Source: Pseudomonas chlororaphis (lineage in GTDB: Bacteria; Pseudomonadota; Gammaproteobacteria; Pseudomonadales; Pseudomonadaceae). Taken from it: a DNA stretch of 64,000 nucleotides. Positions 34,349 through 44,234 of the stretch are shown piece by piece. Within the stretch, counting starts at the first letter, position 1, and each line of letters starts with the position of its first letter. A program made the position numbers and the translations under genes. Location of the stretch: contig NZ_MOAL01000006.1 of NCBI RefSeq assembly GCF_003731765.1, forward strand, positions 440,563 through 504,562. Direction: 5' to 3'. The notes under the pieces were generated by a model. The model worked only from the letters and a program-made list of their open reading frames with translations, made no database searches and was not told where the DNA came from.

Positions 34349-34380
34349 AGCGCTGGCGACAATCGCCTGAGTGGTTTTGA

Positions 34381-34415
34381 GCCCCTCTGATGCTTGCGCA
34401 CCGAGGGGCTTTTTT
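34381..34415 (+). terminator. Rho-independent terminator
   Basis: GCCCCTC...GAGGGGC followed by T6, between convergent chemoreceptor and RND genes. Confidence 0.85.
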
Positions 34416-34433
34416 ACGCGCCGTGGTTACCCC

Positions 34434-36839
34434 TCAAGCCATGACCGGAACGCTGGCCTTGGGCTTGAACAGCACGCAGGCCAGGGCTGGGGTGAGGATC
34501 AGCGCGCCGAGCATGTTCCAGATAAACATGAAGGCCAGGAGGATGCCCATGTCGGCCTGGAACTTGATCGGCGACAGCACCCAGGTGGCCACCGCCACGC
34601 CCAGGGTGACGCCGGTCAGCACCACCACTTTGCCGGTGGAGAGCAGGGCGGTGTAGTAGGCGTTGGACAGGCTCGCGCCCTGGCGCAGGTGGGCCAGGGT
34701 GATGCTGAGGATGTACAGCGAGTAGTCCACGCCGATGCCTACGCCGAGGGCGATCACCGGCAGGGTCGCGACCTTGAGGCCGATGTCCAGGCCGACCATC
34801 AGCGCCTCGCAGAGGATCGAGGTGAGCATCAGCGGCAGCACCGTGCACACCACCGCACGCCAGGAGCGGAAGGTGATAAAGCACAGCACGATCACCGCCA
34901 GGTACACCACCAGCAGCATCTGCATATTGGCGCGCTTGACCACGATGTTGGTGGCGGCCTCGATCCCGGCGTTGCCGGCGGCGGACATGAATTGCAGCTC
35001 GGCGGTGTTGTGCGTCGCGGCAAAGGCTTCCACGGTGCTGGCCACCCGGGTCAGGGTGTCGGCCTTGTGGTCGGTGAGGAACACGTTGACCGTCAGCAAG
35101 TCGCAGTTCTGGTTGAACAGCTCCCGCGGGGCGCGGGTGATGATCGCGTTGAGCAGGCCCTGGTTACGCGGGATTTCATACCAGCGCAGGCTGCCTTCGT
35201 TCATCCCTGCTGCCGCCTGTTTGCTCAGGGCCGCCAGGGAGCTGGTGGAGACCACCCCGGGCAGTTGTTGCAGGCGCGCTTCCAAGGCATCGACGGTGAC
35301 CAGGGTGTTGTAGTTGGCGCAGTAGAAGGGCGGGGTCTTGACCATGACCACGTACTTGTCGCTGCTGGCCGCGTAGTTGCCCACCATAAAACCGTTGTCG
35401 CGGTTGTAGCGCGAATCGGCCCGCAGCTCCGGGGCCCCGGGGTTGAGGTCGCCGACCTTGACGTGCAGGCTCACGGCAAACCCGGCCACCCCCAGCACCG
35501 CCGCCACGGCAATCGCCAGGCGCGCCCATTTTTTCTGGGTGAAGCGGTCGAGGAACGACCACAGCGGGTGGCGCCGATGTTCCAGGTCGCTCAGGGCCAG
35601 GCGTTCGGCCTGGGCTTCACGCTCGGCGGCGCGGCGGCTGACACCGGTGTACGACAGCAGGATCGGCAGCAGCACCAGGTTGGTCAGCACCAGCACCATC
35701 ACCCCCAGGGTGGCGGTGATCGCCAGGTCCTGGATCACCGGGATGTTGATGATCATCAGCACGGCAAAACCCACGGCGTCGGCCATCAGCGCCATCAGCC
35801 CGGTGAGGAACAGGCGGCGGAAGGTAAAGCGCGCGGCCACCAGCTTGTCCGCGCCGCGGCCGATGTCCTGCATGATCCCGTTCATCTTCTGCGCGCCATG
35901 GCTCAGGCCGATGGCGAACACCAGGAACGGCACCAGGATCGAGTACGGGTCCAGCTGATAACCCAAGGTCGGCAACAGCCCCATCAACCACAGCACGGCG
36001 ATCATCGAGCAGGACAACACCAGCACCGTGCTGCGCAGGCAACGGGTGTACCACAGCAGCACCAGGCCGCAGATCAGCAGGGTGCCGGCAAAAAACACCT
36101 GCATCAGCAACAGGCCGTCCATCAAGTCGCCCACCACCTTGGCAAACCCGGTGATGGCGATGGAATAACGCTCGCTTTCATACTGCTGGCGCAGCTGTTC
36201 CAGGCGTTGGGACAGGGCGTGGTAATCCAGGGGCGCGGCGTCTTGCCCGCTGGTGTCCTGCAACGGCAGGAGGATCACGCTGGAGCGCAGGTTACCCGCC
36301 ACCAGGCGCCCCAGTTCACCGGAGCGTTCGACGTTCTGCCGCACTTGATCGATGCTCGCCGCCGAACCGTCGTAGTCGTCGGGGATCACCGGGCCGCCGT
36401 CGAAGCCTTCCTCGGTGACGCCGATCCAGCGGGTGGCCGGGGTCCACAGGGACTTCATGTAAGGCCGGTCCACGCCGTCGAGCAGGAACAGCTCATCGTT
36501 GATGCGCTTGAGGGTGTCCAGGTACTCGGCGTCGTAGATCGTGCCTTGCTTGGCCTCCAGGGCAATGCGCAGGGTGTTGCCGCCTTCCCCCAGTTGGCCC
36601 CGGTACTTGAAGTAGTTTTCGATGTAGGGATGGCCCACCGGGATCATCTTTTCGAAGGCCGCGCTGAGCTTGAGGTGGGTGGCCTGGTAGCCCAGCACCG
36701 CGCTGAGCAGCAGACACAGGGCTACCACCAGGCCGCGATGGTTGAACAGCAGGCGTTCCACCAGGCTGCCGGAGCGCTTGTCGAACAGCAGGAATTCCGC
36801 GGCCGTGTCGCTGTGAGGGTCGTGCACTTTACTGTTCAC
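34434..36839 (-). CDS. RND/MMPL-family transporter
   Basis: About 801 residues with the HAE3/MMPL layout: TM1 (RGLVVALCLLLSAVLGYQ), a periplasmic loop, a block of helices (LLICGLVLLWYTRCL...IGLSHGAQKMNGI) and a second copy of the same (LVVYLAVIVLCFITF...LGVGIGVDYSLYILSI). Such proteins move hydrophobic molecules such as hopanoids, lipids or sterols. GTG 36839 is preceded by GGAG at 8 nt; ATG 36863 is the alternative. It ends a four-gene operon with YCF48-, DUF1329- and DUF1302-type proteins, which together look like an envelope conduit for a hydrophobic substrate. Confidence 0.85.
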   Translation of the reverse strand: MNSKVHDPHSDTAAEFLLFDKRSGSLVERLLFNHRGLVVALCLLLSAVLGYQATHLKLSAAFEKMIPVGHPYIENYFKYRGQLGEGGNTLRIALEAKQGTIYDAEYLDTLKRINDELFLLDGVDRPYMKSLWTPATRWIGVTEEGFDGGPVIPDDYDGSAASIDQVRQNVERSGELGRLVAGNLRSSVILLPLQDTSGQDAAPLDYHALSQRLEQLRQQYESERYSIAITGFAKVVGDLMDGLLLMQVFFAGTLLICGLVLLWYTRCLRSTVLVLSCSMIAVLWLMGLLPTLGYQLDPYSILVPFLVFAIGLSHGAQKMNGIMQDIGRGADKLVAARFTFRRLFLTGLMALMADAVGFAVLMIINIPVIQDLAITATLGVMVLVLTNLVLLPILLSYTGVSRRAAEREAQAERLALSDLEHRRHPLWSFLDRFTQKKWARLAIAVAAVLGVAGFAVSLHVKVGDLNPGAPELRADSRYNRDNGFMVGNYAASSDKYVVMVKTPPFYCANYNTLVTVDALEARLQQLPGVVSTSSLAALSKQAAAGMNEGSLRWYEIPRNQGLLNAIITRAPRELFNQNCDLLTVNVFLTDHKADTLTRVASTVEAFAATHNTAELQFMSAAGNAGIEAATNIVVKRANMQMLLVVYLAVIVLCFITFRSWRAVVCTVLPLMLTSILCEALMVGLDIGLKVATLPVIALGVGIGVDYSLYILSITLAHLRQGASLSNAYYTALLSTGKVVVLTGVTLGVAVATWVLSPIKFQADMGILLAFMFIWNMLGALILTPALACVLFKPKASVPVMA

Positions 36840-38016
36840 GGGCGCTGCTCCGCTGGCTGTCATTCAAGGAAAAGGTGTTCAGGCCCCGAGCGCCGGCGGC
36901 CACCAGGTCACCGTCGGCGCTTTGCACCAAGGCGTTGAGCGCGGTGTTCTGGCCCAGGGCGGTGGCTTTGAAGCTGCGGCCGTCATCGTCGCTGCGCAAC
37001 ACGCGACCGGTTTCGTCCACCAGCAGCAGGCTGCCGTCATCGACCTGGAGGCCGGCGGTGAGGGTCACGGGCTGGTTGTTGGCGACGCTGCTCCAGCTCT
37101 CGCCCTGGTCATCGGAGCGGTAGATCTTGCCGCGCAGGCCGAACGCCAGCAGATGGTGCTGCTGGCTGGCGAGCAGGCCGAACAAGGTACCGTTGGCCGG
37201 GATCTCGACCCTGGCAAACGACCGGCCCTGGTCGGTGGAACGCAGCAGCAGGCCTTGCTCGGCGGCGATAAACAGCGTGCCCTGCAGGTCGAGAATGCCG
37301 TACAGGTGCAGCGCCGACGGGTTGTCTAGGCGGGCGCTGATGGGTTGCCAATGCTGGCCGCCATCCTGGGTCTCGAAAGCCAGGCCATAGGCACCCACCA
37401 CCAGGCCCTGCTGTTCATTGAAAAAATGCACGGCGAGGAAGGGTTTGTCCGGGCCGTCTTCCAGCAAGCGCTGGGCTTCGTCCACCCGCTGCTGGGCGTC
37501 GTCACCGGGGTTTTCGCTCAAGGCGCTTTTGGCCACGTCCAGCGACAGTTGCGCGGCCTGGTTGCCGTCCAGTTGCGTGGCCCAGGTCAGGCCGCCGTCG
37601 GTGCTGTGCAGGATCACCCCGGCGTGCCCGACGGCCCAGCCTTGGCGGGCCGAGGGGAAGGTCACTTGGGTCAGGGTCACGCTGACCGGCGAAGGCATCT
37701 GCTGCCAGGACTGGCCATTGTCCGTGGAACGCAGGATAAACCCGCGCTCGCCCACGGCCACCAGGGCCGTTCCGGCCCGGGCCACGCTGAGCATCAGCGA
37801 GCGCGGCGCCAGTTCGCTGTGCAGCGCCGGGCGTTGAAAGAGTTCGGCGTCGCCCGGTGCCTCGGCCAGGGCCAGGGGCGCCAGGCCGAGGCTCCCGCTC
37901 AGCCCCAGGCACAGGGCCAGGGCGCGGCCGGGGCGGGCGGCGAGGGTGGTGCTGAGGAGCGTTCGTATGACGAGCGCTGGTATCACGCAAGTACGTATGA
38001 ATAGCGGCTTGGACAT
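36829..38016 (-). CDS. YCF48-like beta-propeller exported protein
   Basis: A 395-residue protein with a signal peptide (ALALCLGLSGSLGLAPLALA) and repeated YCF48/BNR-like blades: ILRSTDNGQSWQQMP, ILHSTDGGLTWATQL, LLRSTDQGRSFARVE, IYRSDDQGESWSSVA, VLRSDDDGRSFKATA. It is a periplasmic propeller, likely a scaffold or lid for the RND pump, whose gene overlaps its 3' end. MSKPLF at 38016 is the chosen start; the 20 codons upstream have no protein character. Confidence 0.8.
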   Translation of the reverse strand: MSKPLFIRTCVIPALVIRTLLSTTLAARPGRALALCLGLSGSLGLAPLALAEAPGDAELFQRPALHSELAPRSLMLSVARAGTALVAVGERGFILRSTDNGQSWQQMPSPVSVTLTQVTFPSARQGWAVGHAGVILHSTDGGLTWATQLDGNQAAQLSLDVAKSALSENPGDDAQQRVDEAQRLLEDGPDKPFLAVHFFNEQQGLVVGAYGLAFETQDGGQHWQPISARLDNPSALHLYGILDLQGTLFIAAEQGLLLRSTDQGRSFARVEIPANGTLFGLLASQQHHLLAFGLRGKIYRSDDQGESWSSVANNQPVTLTAGLQVDDGSLLLVDETGRVLRSDDDGRSFKATALGQNTALNALVQSADGDLVAAGARGLNTFSLNDSQRSSAREQ

Positions 38017-38080
38017 CTTGACCTCGACAATCCGGAAATGGGGCCCGCCACGTGCGGGCCCCATGTGCTGCGTCACAGAG

Positions 38081-39433
38081 TCAGCGCACCGAGCCCGAGG
38101 CCACGGCGTTACCGGTGAAGAAGTTCTCCGACTTGCGTGGCACCACTTTGTAGGTCTCGCCGTTGAGGCCCTGGACCACGCTGTAGGTCTTGGCCTGCAA
38201 GTTGTAAATGACCACCGGCTTGACCACCACCGCCGGGATCGACGGCACCACGAACGGCAGCGCCTGGGTCACGCGCCACAACTTGCCTTGGGCGTCATAG
38301 CCGTCGGCCAGGGCGATGGTCCAGCTGTCCTCGTCGATGTAGAAGCGGCGCTTGGGCACGGCATGGCGCTTGCCCGGGGCGACGGTGGCTTCCACTTCCC
38401 AGACCCGGTGCAGTTCCCAGCGCATCTTGTCGGAGTTGAGGGTTTTCTCGGTGAATACATCGTCCGGTTTCTCGGCGTGGAACTTGTTCAGGTTGTAGGG
38501 GATGTACATCTCCTTCTTGCCGATCAGCTTCCACTCGTAACGGTCCGGGTGGCCGATAAAACCGTGCACTTCATCGAAGTAGTTGGCGCCCGAGGCCACG
38601 AAGTCCGGGGTGTCGTAACCCACGGTTGGCGCGCGCCGCACCCGGCGTTGGCCCACCAGGTATTGCCAGGCTTCACGGGGGTTGGCAGCGTCCACGCTGT
38701 CGTGGGTTACCAGGGATTCACCGGCCTTGAACGGCGGTTCGCTGGTGAGGAAACGCAGCAGCACGTACTGGCCGGACCACTTCTGCGCATCGCCGTCTTT
38801 GTAGTAGTAGGGGTATTGCCAGTTCTCCATACCGCGGCTGGCCAGGGTCCGCGAGCCGTCGGAGTTGCCGATCATGTTGCGGTAGCCATGCTCGATGGAC
38901 TCGGCCTCGGTGCGCAGCAGGAAGTTCCAGATCAGTTCGCTGCCGTTGGCTGGAATCGGGAACGGCACGCCGCCGTAGCAACCCTGGACCGAGAGGCCGT
39001 TCTGGGTCAGCTGGCACTGGGTGGCATTCTTCTGAGTGTTGTCGTAGGTCCACTGGGGCGCCGCGGCGCTGCGGTGGGTGGGGTAGACGTTGAGGTGGAA
39101 GTTATCCGGGTACTGGGCCAGCAGGGCGCGGGTGCCTTCACTGAGTTTGTCGGCGTACTGCGCGGCGTTTTTCGCATTGATCTGCAACAGCGGTTTTTCC
39201 CCGGGGAAGGGGTCGGCCGGCACGTCGCCGAACTTGGGCCCGGCCACGTCCTGGGTCAGGCCGCCGGTCCAGGCGGGGATGCTGTCGTCCTTGTTGCCGG
39301 CTTTTTCCGCCCCCATGGGGGTCAGGGTGGTTTTCAGGGTGGCGGCCTGGTCGGCGGACACCGCGGCCAGGGTCGGGCCCGAGACCAGGCCGAACAGGGC
39401 CAGGGCGCAAAGCGTGGGGGCGTGCTGTTTCAT
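38081..39433 (-). CDS. DUF1329 (LolB-like fold) exported protein
   Basis: A 450-residue protein with a signal peptide (LCALALFGLVSGPTLAAVS), then AATLKTTLTPMGAEKAGNKDDSIPAWTGGL, the usual DUF1329 opening. These periplasmic proteins share a lipid-binding LolB-like fold and occur beside DUF1302 barrels and RND pumps. ATG 39433 has GGAGA upstream. The gene is 26 bp downstream of the DUF1302 gene. A role in carrying hydrophobic compounds between membranes is inferred. Confidence 0.88.
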   Translation of the reverse strand: MKQHAPTLCALALFGLVSGPTLAAVSADQAATLKTTLTPMGAEKAGNKDDSIPAWTGGLTQDVAGPKFGDVPADPFPGEKPLLQINAKNAAQYADKLSEGTRALLAQYPDNFHLNVYPTHRSAAAPQWTYDNTQKNATQCQLTQNGLSVQGCYGGVPFPIPANGSELIWNFLLRTEAESIEHGYRNMIGNSDGSRTLASRGMENWQYPYYYKDGDAQKWSGQYVLLRFLTSEPPFKAGESLVTHDSVDAANPREAWQYLVGQRRVRRAPTVGYDTPDFVASGANYFDEVHGFIGHPDRYEWKLIGKKEMYIPYNLNKFHAEKPDDVFTEKTLNSDKMRWELHRVWEVEATVAPGKRHAVPKRRFYIDEDSWTIALADGYDAQGKLWRVTQALPFVVPSIPAVVVKPVVIYNLQAKTYSVVQGLNGETYKVVPRKSENFFTGNAVASGSVR

Positions 39434-39459
39434 GGGGGTTCTCCGGAGCATGGCAGGCA

Positions 39460-41115
39460 TCAGAACGTGCGCTGAAGCGAGAAGGACACGAAGTCGCGGT
39501 CCTTCATGTTTTGTTTGAAGGTGTAGGCATTGGTGGAGTCGATGATCGGCCCGCCATCACCAAAGAAATTGGTGTAGCTGAGGGAGGCGTACCAGGTCTT
39601 CTGGTAGTCGGCCTTGAGGCCCAGGGTGAAGTCGCCGCCGTGTTCCGGGGAGAACGCTTGCGGGGTCACCGACGAGCGACCGTAGGGCGTGTAGCCCACG
39701 GTGATCGGCACTTGCACATCGACCCCGGGCATCACCTGGAAGTACTGCGGCTCGAAGGTGAAGCGCAGCGAATAGGCGTCGCGGGTGGTGTTGGGGTCCA
39801 GTTGGTCTTCGTTTTTCTTCACGCTCAGGCGACGGTTGAAGGCCAGCTCGCCGACAAAGGACGCCGCGTCCCAGACCTGGTTGCCGCCGTAGATGTTGAT
39901 CATCGACACCTGGGCATGCAGCGAATCGCCGATCGGGTAGGCGGCGTTCTTGTCGTTGTCGGCACCCAAGCCTGCGATCACCACGCCACCGGTAGGCGCC
40001 AGCGGTGTATCGACGCGCATCGACACCTCACCGGCGACGTTGGCTTCGCCCACCAGGGTGCTGAAGCTGGCGCCGAACACCTTCACGTCCTCGGCATAGA
40101 CGTTGACGTAGCTGTCGTCGTTGCCGGGGATCAGGGCGGCCGGGCGGAAGTAGAAGATCGGGGTTTTCTCGTGGTACTTGGCGGCGTAGAGGCCGAATTC
40201 CCAGTCTTCGAGGCTGAACTTGAACTGCGCACCGAACTGCCCGGAATCCTTGGCATTGATGCTGGCGCCACGGGTCAGGCGGCCGGTGGGGAAGAACACG
40301 CTTTCAGCGCCATCACCGACAAAGTCACCGCCGCTGAAGTAGCTGCCGGAGCCGGGCAGGCGGGTCTTGTTCCACTCGAACTGGTAGTAGGCGCCGATGC
40401 TCACGGTGTCGCTCAGTTGCCAGTTGCCCGACACCTGTTTGGTCGGCAGGAGAATTTCCTTGAACTGCGAGCCGGGCACCGATTGCAGCTTCACCAGGTC
40501 AATGGTGGATTGGGCGTTGGCGATGCCGTTGGCACCGAAGAACAGGCTTTCACCGTAGATCTGGGTGAACTGGCCGAGGCGCCCGGACACCCGGGTTTCA
40601 CCCACGTCCCGCGAGCCGTAGACGAAGGCGTCGAGCAACTCGCCCTTGCGTCCATGAAGCTTGCGGGTGTCGTCGGTGAAGTGGTTGTTGCGCACGCTCA
40701 GGGCGTTGGCGGTGCCCGGCGAATCGTTGTCGTTGCTGTCGTTGTACACCGTGTCGTACCAGGCCGCGCCGCTGAGGCGGGCGCCGACATCCTTGTAGCG
40801 GATGTCCAGTTCCGAGAGCAGGTCGACGCGGTTGGAGATCAGGCCGCTGCTGAAATTGCGGTCACCGTCGTCCATGTTGGGGTTGGCCACCGAGGTGCCG
40901 GGGCCGCCGGACACGCTGCCCTCGCGCCCCTTGAGGCGAAAGGCGTTGCTGTACTTGAGGGTGTTGTCCCAACTGGTGCTGAGGTCGGGGATACCGGTGT
41001 CGAACTGGAAGGCGACGGCATTCACCGAGGTGCACAAGGCAATGGCGGCGCCGACGGTGCCGGTGGCGCGGGCGAAGCACTGGGGACGGCCCGGGCGGCT
41101 GTGGGGCATTTTCAT
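39460..41115 (-). CDS. DUF1302 outer-membrane beta-barrel protein
   Basis: A 551-residue DUF1302 protein with a signal peptide (GTVGAAIALCTSVNAVAF), then QFDTGIPDLSTSWDNTLKYSNAFRLKGRE and DGDRNFSSGLISNRVDLLSELDIRYKDVGARLS. It ends VSFSLQRTF, a barrel C-terminus. It is probably the outer-membrane pore of the conduit. It heads the operon; an A-rich CA motif sits before its start, and two GntR-type operator candidates lie in the divergent region shared with the second chemoreceptor. Confidence 0.88.
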   Translation of the reverse strand: MKMPHSRPGRPQCFARATGTVGAAIALCTSVNAVAFQFDTGIPDLSTSWDNTLKYSNAFRLKGREGSVSGGPGTSVANPNMDDGDRNFSSGLISNRVDLLSELDIRYKDVGARLSGAAWYDTVYNDSNDNDSPGTANALSVRNNHFTDDTRKLHGRKGELLDAFVYGSRDVGETRVSGRLGQFTQIYGESLFFGANGIANAQSTIDLVKLQSVPGSQFKEILLPTKQVSGNWQLSDTVSIGAYYQFEWNKTRLPGSGSYFSGGDFVGDGAESVFFPTGRLTRGASINAKDSGQFGAQFKFSLEDWEFGLYAAKYHEKTPIFYFRPAALIPGNDDSYVNVYAEDVKVFGASFSTLVGEANVAGEVSMRVDTPLAPTGGVVIAGLGADNDKNAAYPIGDSLHAQVSMINIYGGNQVWDAASFVGELAFNRRLSVKKNEDQLDPNTTRDAYSLRFTFEPQYFQVMPGVDVQVPITVGYTPYGRSSVTPQAFSPEHGGDFTLGLKADYQKTWYASLSYTNFFGDGGPIIDSTNAYTFKQNMKDRDFVSFSLQRTF

Positions 41116-41132
41116 GGAAACCTCTTCTGCTT

Positions 41133-41146
41133 TTTTATTGTTGTTG
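41133..41146 (-). promoter_or_regulatory. Crc/Hfq-type A-rich motif, DUF1302 gene
   Basis: CAACAACAATAAAA on the mRNA, ~18 nt before the start, matches AAnAAnAA. Confidence 0.5.
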
Positions 41147-41281
41147 AAGCGAATCGATTTATGGCTGGCAGCAAGCAACGGCGATCTGGCGTGGGGCGGC
41201 TCCTGTGGGGTTCAACGGCAAGGGGTCGAGGTGAAGCCAACGGCCTTGGCGCTGGCGCCGAGAACATGGCATGGATTATTA

Positions 41282-41333
41282 TTTTGTGCATGATTCATTT
41301 TAATTTGCCCTAAAAATGAATTTGTGCACAAAA
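41282..41333. promoter_or_regulatory. Two candidate GntR operators between DUF1302 operon and chemoreceptor
   Basis: TTTGTGCACAAA (41321-41332) is a perfect palindrome; TTTTGTGCATGAT (41282-41294) is a weaker copy. The same motif recurs before the GntR gene and in the FAH/AA_synth divergent promoter. Confidence 0.6.
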
Positions 41334-41420
41334 AGTAAATCCGCAAAAATCCAATGTCAAGGAAAACCGCAGGCGCTGCCACGCCAAGGGCGATTGCCTT
41401 GATTGCCGTTCTCAGCCCAG

Positions 41421-41431
41421 GAAAAACAACA
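41421..41431 (+). promoter_or_regulatory. Crc/Hfq-type A-rich motif, second chemoreceptor
   Basis: GAAAAACAACA lies directly before the ATG at 41432 and includes AAAAACAA, matching AAnAAnAA. Confidence 0.45.
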
Positions 41432-43372
41432 ATGAATAATCTGCCCGGTGCTTTTGCTCGTCCCCTGTCCATCAGCGCCTTGCTGATCACGGGGTTCAGT
41501 CTGTTGTGCGGCCTGACCGTGGTCCTTGCCGGGACCGCAGCCTATGCCTTGCAGGCGGTGTTGGAGGGACAGGCGCGGCTGCTGCACGTCAACGAATGGC
41601 ACGCCAGCGTGCTTGGGGCCCGCGCCGCGGAAAAAACCTATCGCGTGGACGCTGCAGACAGCGCTCGGGACCAGGTGCTGAGCAGCGTGCAGGGCCTGAT
41701 GCAAGAGCTGACCCAGGGCTTGCCGGGCGGCCTCGCCACAGACCCGGCCTTGTTGCGCGCCAGCCAGGACTACCTGGCCCGCTTCCAGGGGTTCAGTGCC
41801 ACGCGCCAGCGCACCCAGGCGACCCAGGCCAGCATGCAAAGCCAGGCCGAAGCGGCCAAGGGCGGTTTTGAAGGGGTGGAACAGGACCTGCTGGAAGCCC
41901 TGGGCGAGGCCATCGACCAGGGCCGCGCCAGCCTCGACCTGGTGACCCAGGCCGACAACGCCATGGCCCTGATGCGCAAGCTGATGGCGGTGCGCAGCAG
42001 CGAATGGGCCTTTGCCCGACAGCCCGATGGCGCCCGTTACGACCAGTGGCTGTTGCTGATGAGCGACTTGCAATCGTCCACCCAGGCCCTGGCCAACGGC
42101 GCCGCCGAAACCCAGCGCCAAACCCTGGAGGCGGCATTGCAAGCCCTGGGCGGCTATCGCCAGGCGTTCGAGGAATACCGCCTGCGCGCCGAGGAAAGCC
42201 GCGCCAGTGAGCAGTCCATGGACGGCCTGGCGCAGCAGATGCTCACGGACTTTGTCGCCTTGAAACAGCAGGTCCTGGCGCAGCAGCAGGCCCTGGATCG
42301 GCGCGCCTATGCCTGGCTGCTGGGCATGACCCTGCTGGCCCTGGTGTTAAGCGCCGCGGCAGCCTGGTTGATTCGCCGGCGGATTGTCACGCCGCTGCGC
42401 TACACCGCCCAGGTGGCCGGTGAGGTGGCGGCCGGGAGCCTCAGCCCATCCCTGGTGGTGACCCGCCAGGACGAACTGGGCCAGGTGTTGTTGGCCATGC
42501 AGGGCATGACCCGCAGCCTGCACCAGATCATGAGCCGCATCGACCAGGGCAGCCGTCGCCTGACCCTGGCGTGCGGCGAGCTGTCCACGGCCACGGCGGC
42601 CGCCGAGCAGGGTGCCCGCGAGCAGTCCCGGGAGGCCGACAGCACGGCGGCGGCCATGGAGCAGGTCAACGCCAGCCTGGCCCAGGTGGCCCGGCACACC
42701 GAGCACAGCCTGCAATCGGCCCAGGCCGCCCGCAGCGGTTACGAAGCCGGCGAGCGGGACGTGGCGGCGGTGGCCTTGCAGAGCCGCGAGCTGACCGGGC
42801 AGATGGACAGCGCCAGCCAGGCCATGCAACGCCTGGACGAAGAGAGCGGGCGCATCGCCGGGGTGCTGGCGGTGATCCACGCCCTGGCCGAACAGACCAA
42901 CCTGCTGGCGCTGAATGCGGCCATCGAGGCGGCCCGGGCCGGTGAGCAGGGCCGGGGCTTTTCGGTGGTGGCCGATGAAGTGCGGCACCTGGCCAACCGC
43001 ACCCAGGAAGCGGCGGCGCAGATCGGCGCCATGACCCAATCCCTGCAACGCCAGACCCAGGGCGCGGTGCACGATATCGAAAGTGCCCGGCAACAGGCGC
43101 AACTGACCCGGCAGCTCTCGGCCCAGGCCAGCGTGGCCCTGGCTCAGGTGGCGGAGAACCTGGGCATCATGCACGGCCTCAACCAGCAGATCGCCAGCGC
43201 CACCCAGGAACAGTGCCAGGTGGCTCAGGGCGTTGGGCGCAGCATGCTCAAAGTGCAGCAAACCTGTGAACGCAACCTCTCCAGCAACCAGCAATTGGAC
43301 AGCGCCAGTAAAGACCTGGAGCGTCTAGGGCAGGAGTTGCACGGCATCCTGCAGTTTTTCCGCTTGTCCTGA
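41432..43372 (+). CDS. Methyl-accepting chemotaxis protein with helical sensor
   Basis: A 646-residue chemoreceptor: TM1 at ~13-38 ([27 protein letters not shown]), a ~260-residue all-helical periplasmic domain resembling helical-bimodular sensors, TM2 near 290-312 ([23 protein letters not shown]), HAMP, and the hairpin [46 protein letters not shown] precedes ATG 41432. It lies between the envelope operon and the gntR gene and shares their operator motif, so it probably guides cells to the substrate of this locus. Confidence 0.85.
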   Translation: MNNLPGAFARPLSISALLITGFSLLCGLTVVLAGTAAYALQAVLEGQARLLHVNEWHASVLGARAAEKTYRVDAADSARDQVLSSVQGLMQELTQGLPGGLATDPALLRASQDYLARFQGFSATRQRTQATQASMQSQAEAAKGGFEGVEQDLLEALGEAIDQGRASLDLVTQADNAMALMRKLMAVRSSEWAFARQPDGARYDQWLLLMSDLQSSTQALANGAAETQRQTLEAALQALGGYRQAFEEYRLRAEESRASEQSMDGLAQQMLTDFVALKQQVLAQQQALDRRAYAWLLGMTLLALVLSAAAAWLIRRRIVTPLRYTAQVAGEVAAGSLSPSLVVTRQDELGQVLLAMQGMTRSLHQIMSRIDQGSRRLTLACGELSTATAAAEQGAREQSREADSTAAAMEQVNASLAQVARHTEHSLQSAQAARSGYEAGERDVAAVALQSRELTGQMDSASQAMQRLDEESGRIAGVLAVIHALAEQTNLLALNAAIEAARAGEQGRGFSVVADEVRHLANRTQEAAAQIGAMTQSLQRQTQGAVHDIESARQQAQLTRQLSAQASVALAQVAENLGIMHGLNQQIASATQEQCQVAQGVGRSMLKVQQTCERNLSSNQQLDSASKDLERLGQELHGILQFFRLS

Positions 43373-43410
43373 GGTGTAGAAAGTCACGGAGTAAATTGCA
43401 CAAAGCCATT

Positions 43411-43422
43411 TTTGCGCATAAA
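43411..43422. promoter_or_regulatory. Candidate GntR autoregulatory operator
   Basis: TTTGCGCATAAA matches the TTTGYGCAYAAA motif 36 bp before the GntR start; ATTGCACAAA (43395-43404) adds a half site. Confidence 0.55.
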
Positions 43423-43458
43423 ATCGCCAGCAGTGCAATATCTATCAGGTCCATGAAC

Positions 43459-44145
43459 ATGCTCAGTAATCAAAGCGGGTCGTTGATTGAGGTGGCGTTG
43501 CAGCAGATGAAGAAGTCGATCATCTGCTGCGATCTGGCTCCCGGCGAAAAGCTTAAAGTGGCGGAATTGTCCAAGGCCTATGGCTTGAGCAGTTCGCCCA
43601 TCCGCGAGGCGCTCAACCGCCTGGCCCAGGAAGGCATCGTCGAAGCCAGCGAGAACAAGGGCTTTCGCGTCGCTGGCCTGTCGGTGGAGGATTTCGGTGA
43701 AATCACCCACCTGCGCTGCCTCCTGGAGCGCGAGGCCCTGGCCAATGCCATCGCCCATGGCGACGATGCCTGGGAGGCCGATATCCTCGGCGCCTACCAT
43801 CGCTTGAGCCTGGTGGAAAAGAAGCTCGGTAGCCTGCCGGTGGCCCTGGACGATGATTGGTCGGAGCGGCACAAAGCCTTTCACTTCGCCCTGTTCTCGG
43901 CCTGCCAGTCGTCCCTGTTGCTGCGCACCGTCGACTCGCTGTTCGACCGCGCCGAACGTTACCGGCGTTTCTCGGCCCTGCGGCGCAAGGTCGAGCGGCA
44001 TAAAGGCAACGAGCACAAGCGCCTGATGGATGCGGTATTGGCCCGGGACACTGAGAAGGCCGTGGCCTTGCTCGACAGCCATATCAGCGAAACCCTGAGC
44101 CGGGTCAGCGATGCCTTGCTGGGTCAGCATTCCACCCTGCAATAA
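43459..44145 (+). CDS. GntR/FadR-family regulator (FCD domain)
   Basis: A 228-residue regulator. The winged helix is LAPGEKLKVAELSKAYGLSSSPIREALNRLAQEGIVEASENKGFRVAGLS; the C-terminal FCD domain (LRCLLEREALANAI, RHKAFHFALFSAC, EHKRLMDAVLARD) binds a carboxylate ligand through a metal. ATG 43459 is placed 9 nt after AGG; ATG 43453 is an alternative. It lies between the envelope/chemoreceptor genes and the degradation operon, and copies of its likely operator flank all of them, so it is the probable regulator of the locus. Confidence 0.88.
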   Translation: MLSNQSGSLIEVALQQMKKSIICCDLAPGEKLKVAELSKAYGLSSSPIREALNRLAQEGIVEASENKGFRVAGLSVEDFGEITHLRCLLEREALANAIAHGDDAWEADILGAYHRLSLVEKKLGSLPVALDDDWSERHKAFHFALFSACQSSLLLRTVDSLFDRAERYRRFSALRRKVERHKGNEHKRLMDAVLARDTEKAVALLDSHISETLSRVSDALLGQHSTLQ

Positions 44146-44182
44146 GCCCCCGGTAACAAGCGCTCGGCAATAAGCACAGAGC

Positions 44183-44222
44183 AAAAAAACGCCGCGCCAG
44201 ATCACTCTGGCGCGGCGTTTTT
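44183..44222. terminator. Bidirectional Rho-independent terminator
   Basis: AACGCCGCGCCAGA and TCTGGCGCGGCGTT form a 14-bp stem with A and T runs on either side, between the convergent gntR and monooxygenase genes. Confidence 0.9.
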
Positions 44223-44234
44223 CATGGGGCGCGG

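Noticed and set aside
34371-36938. Very long plus-strand open frame (855 codons) opposite the RND gene
   Set aside because: His/Gln/Gly-rich, no domain, no ribosome site; it is the antisense shadow of a GC-rich gene with clear RND motifs.
39511-41313. 600-codon plus-strand frame opposite the DUF1302 gene
   Set aside because: Shadow composition, and it runs through the divergent promoter with its GntR-type operators.
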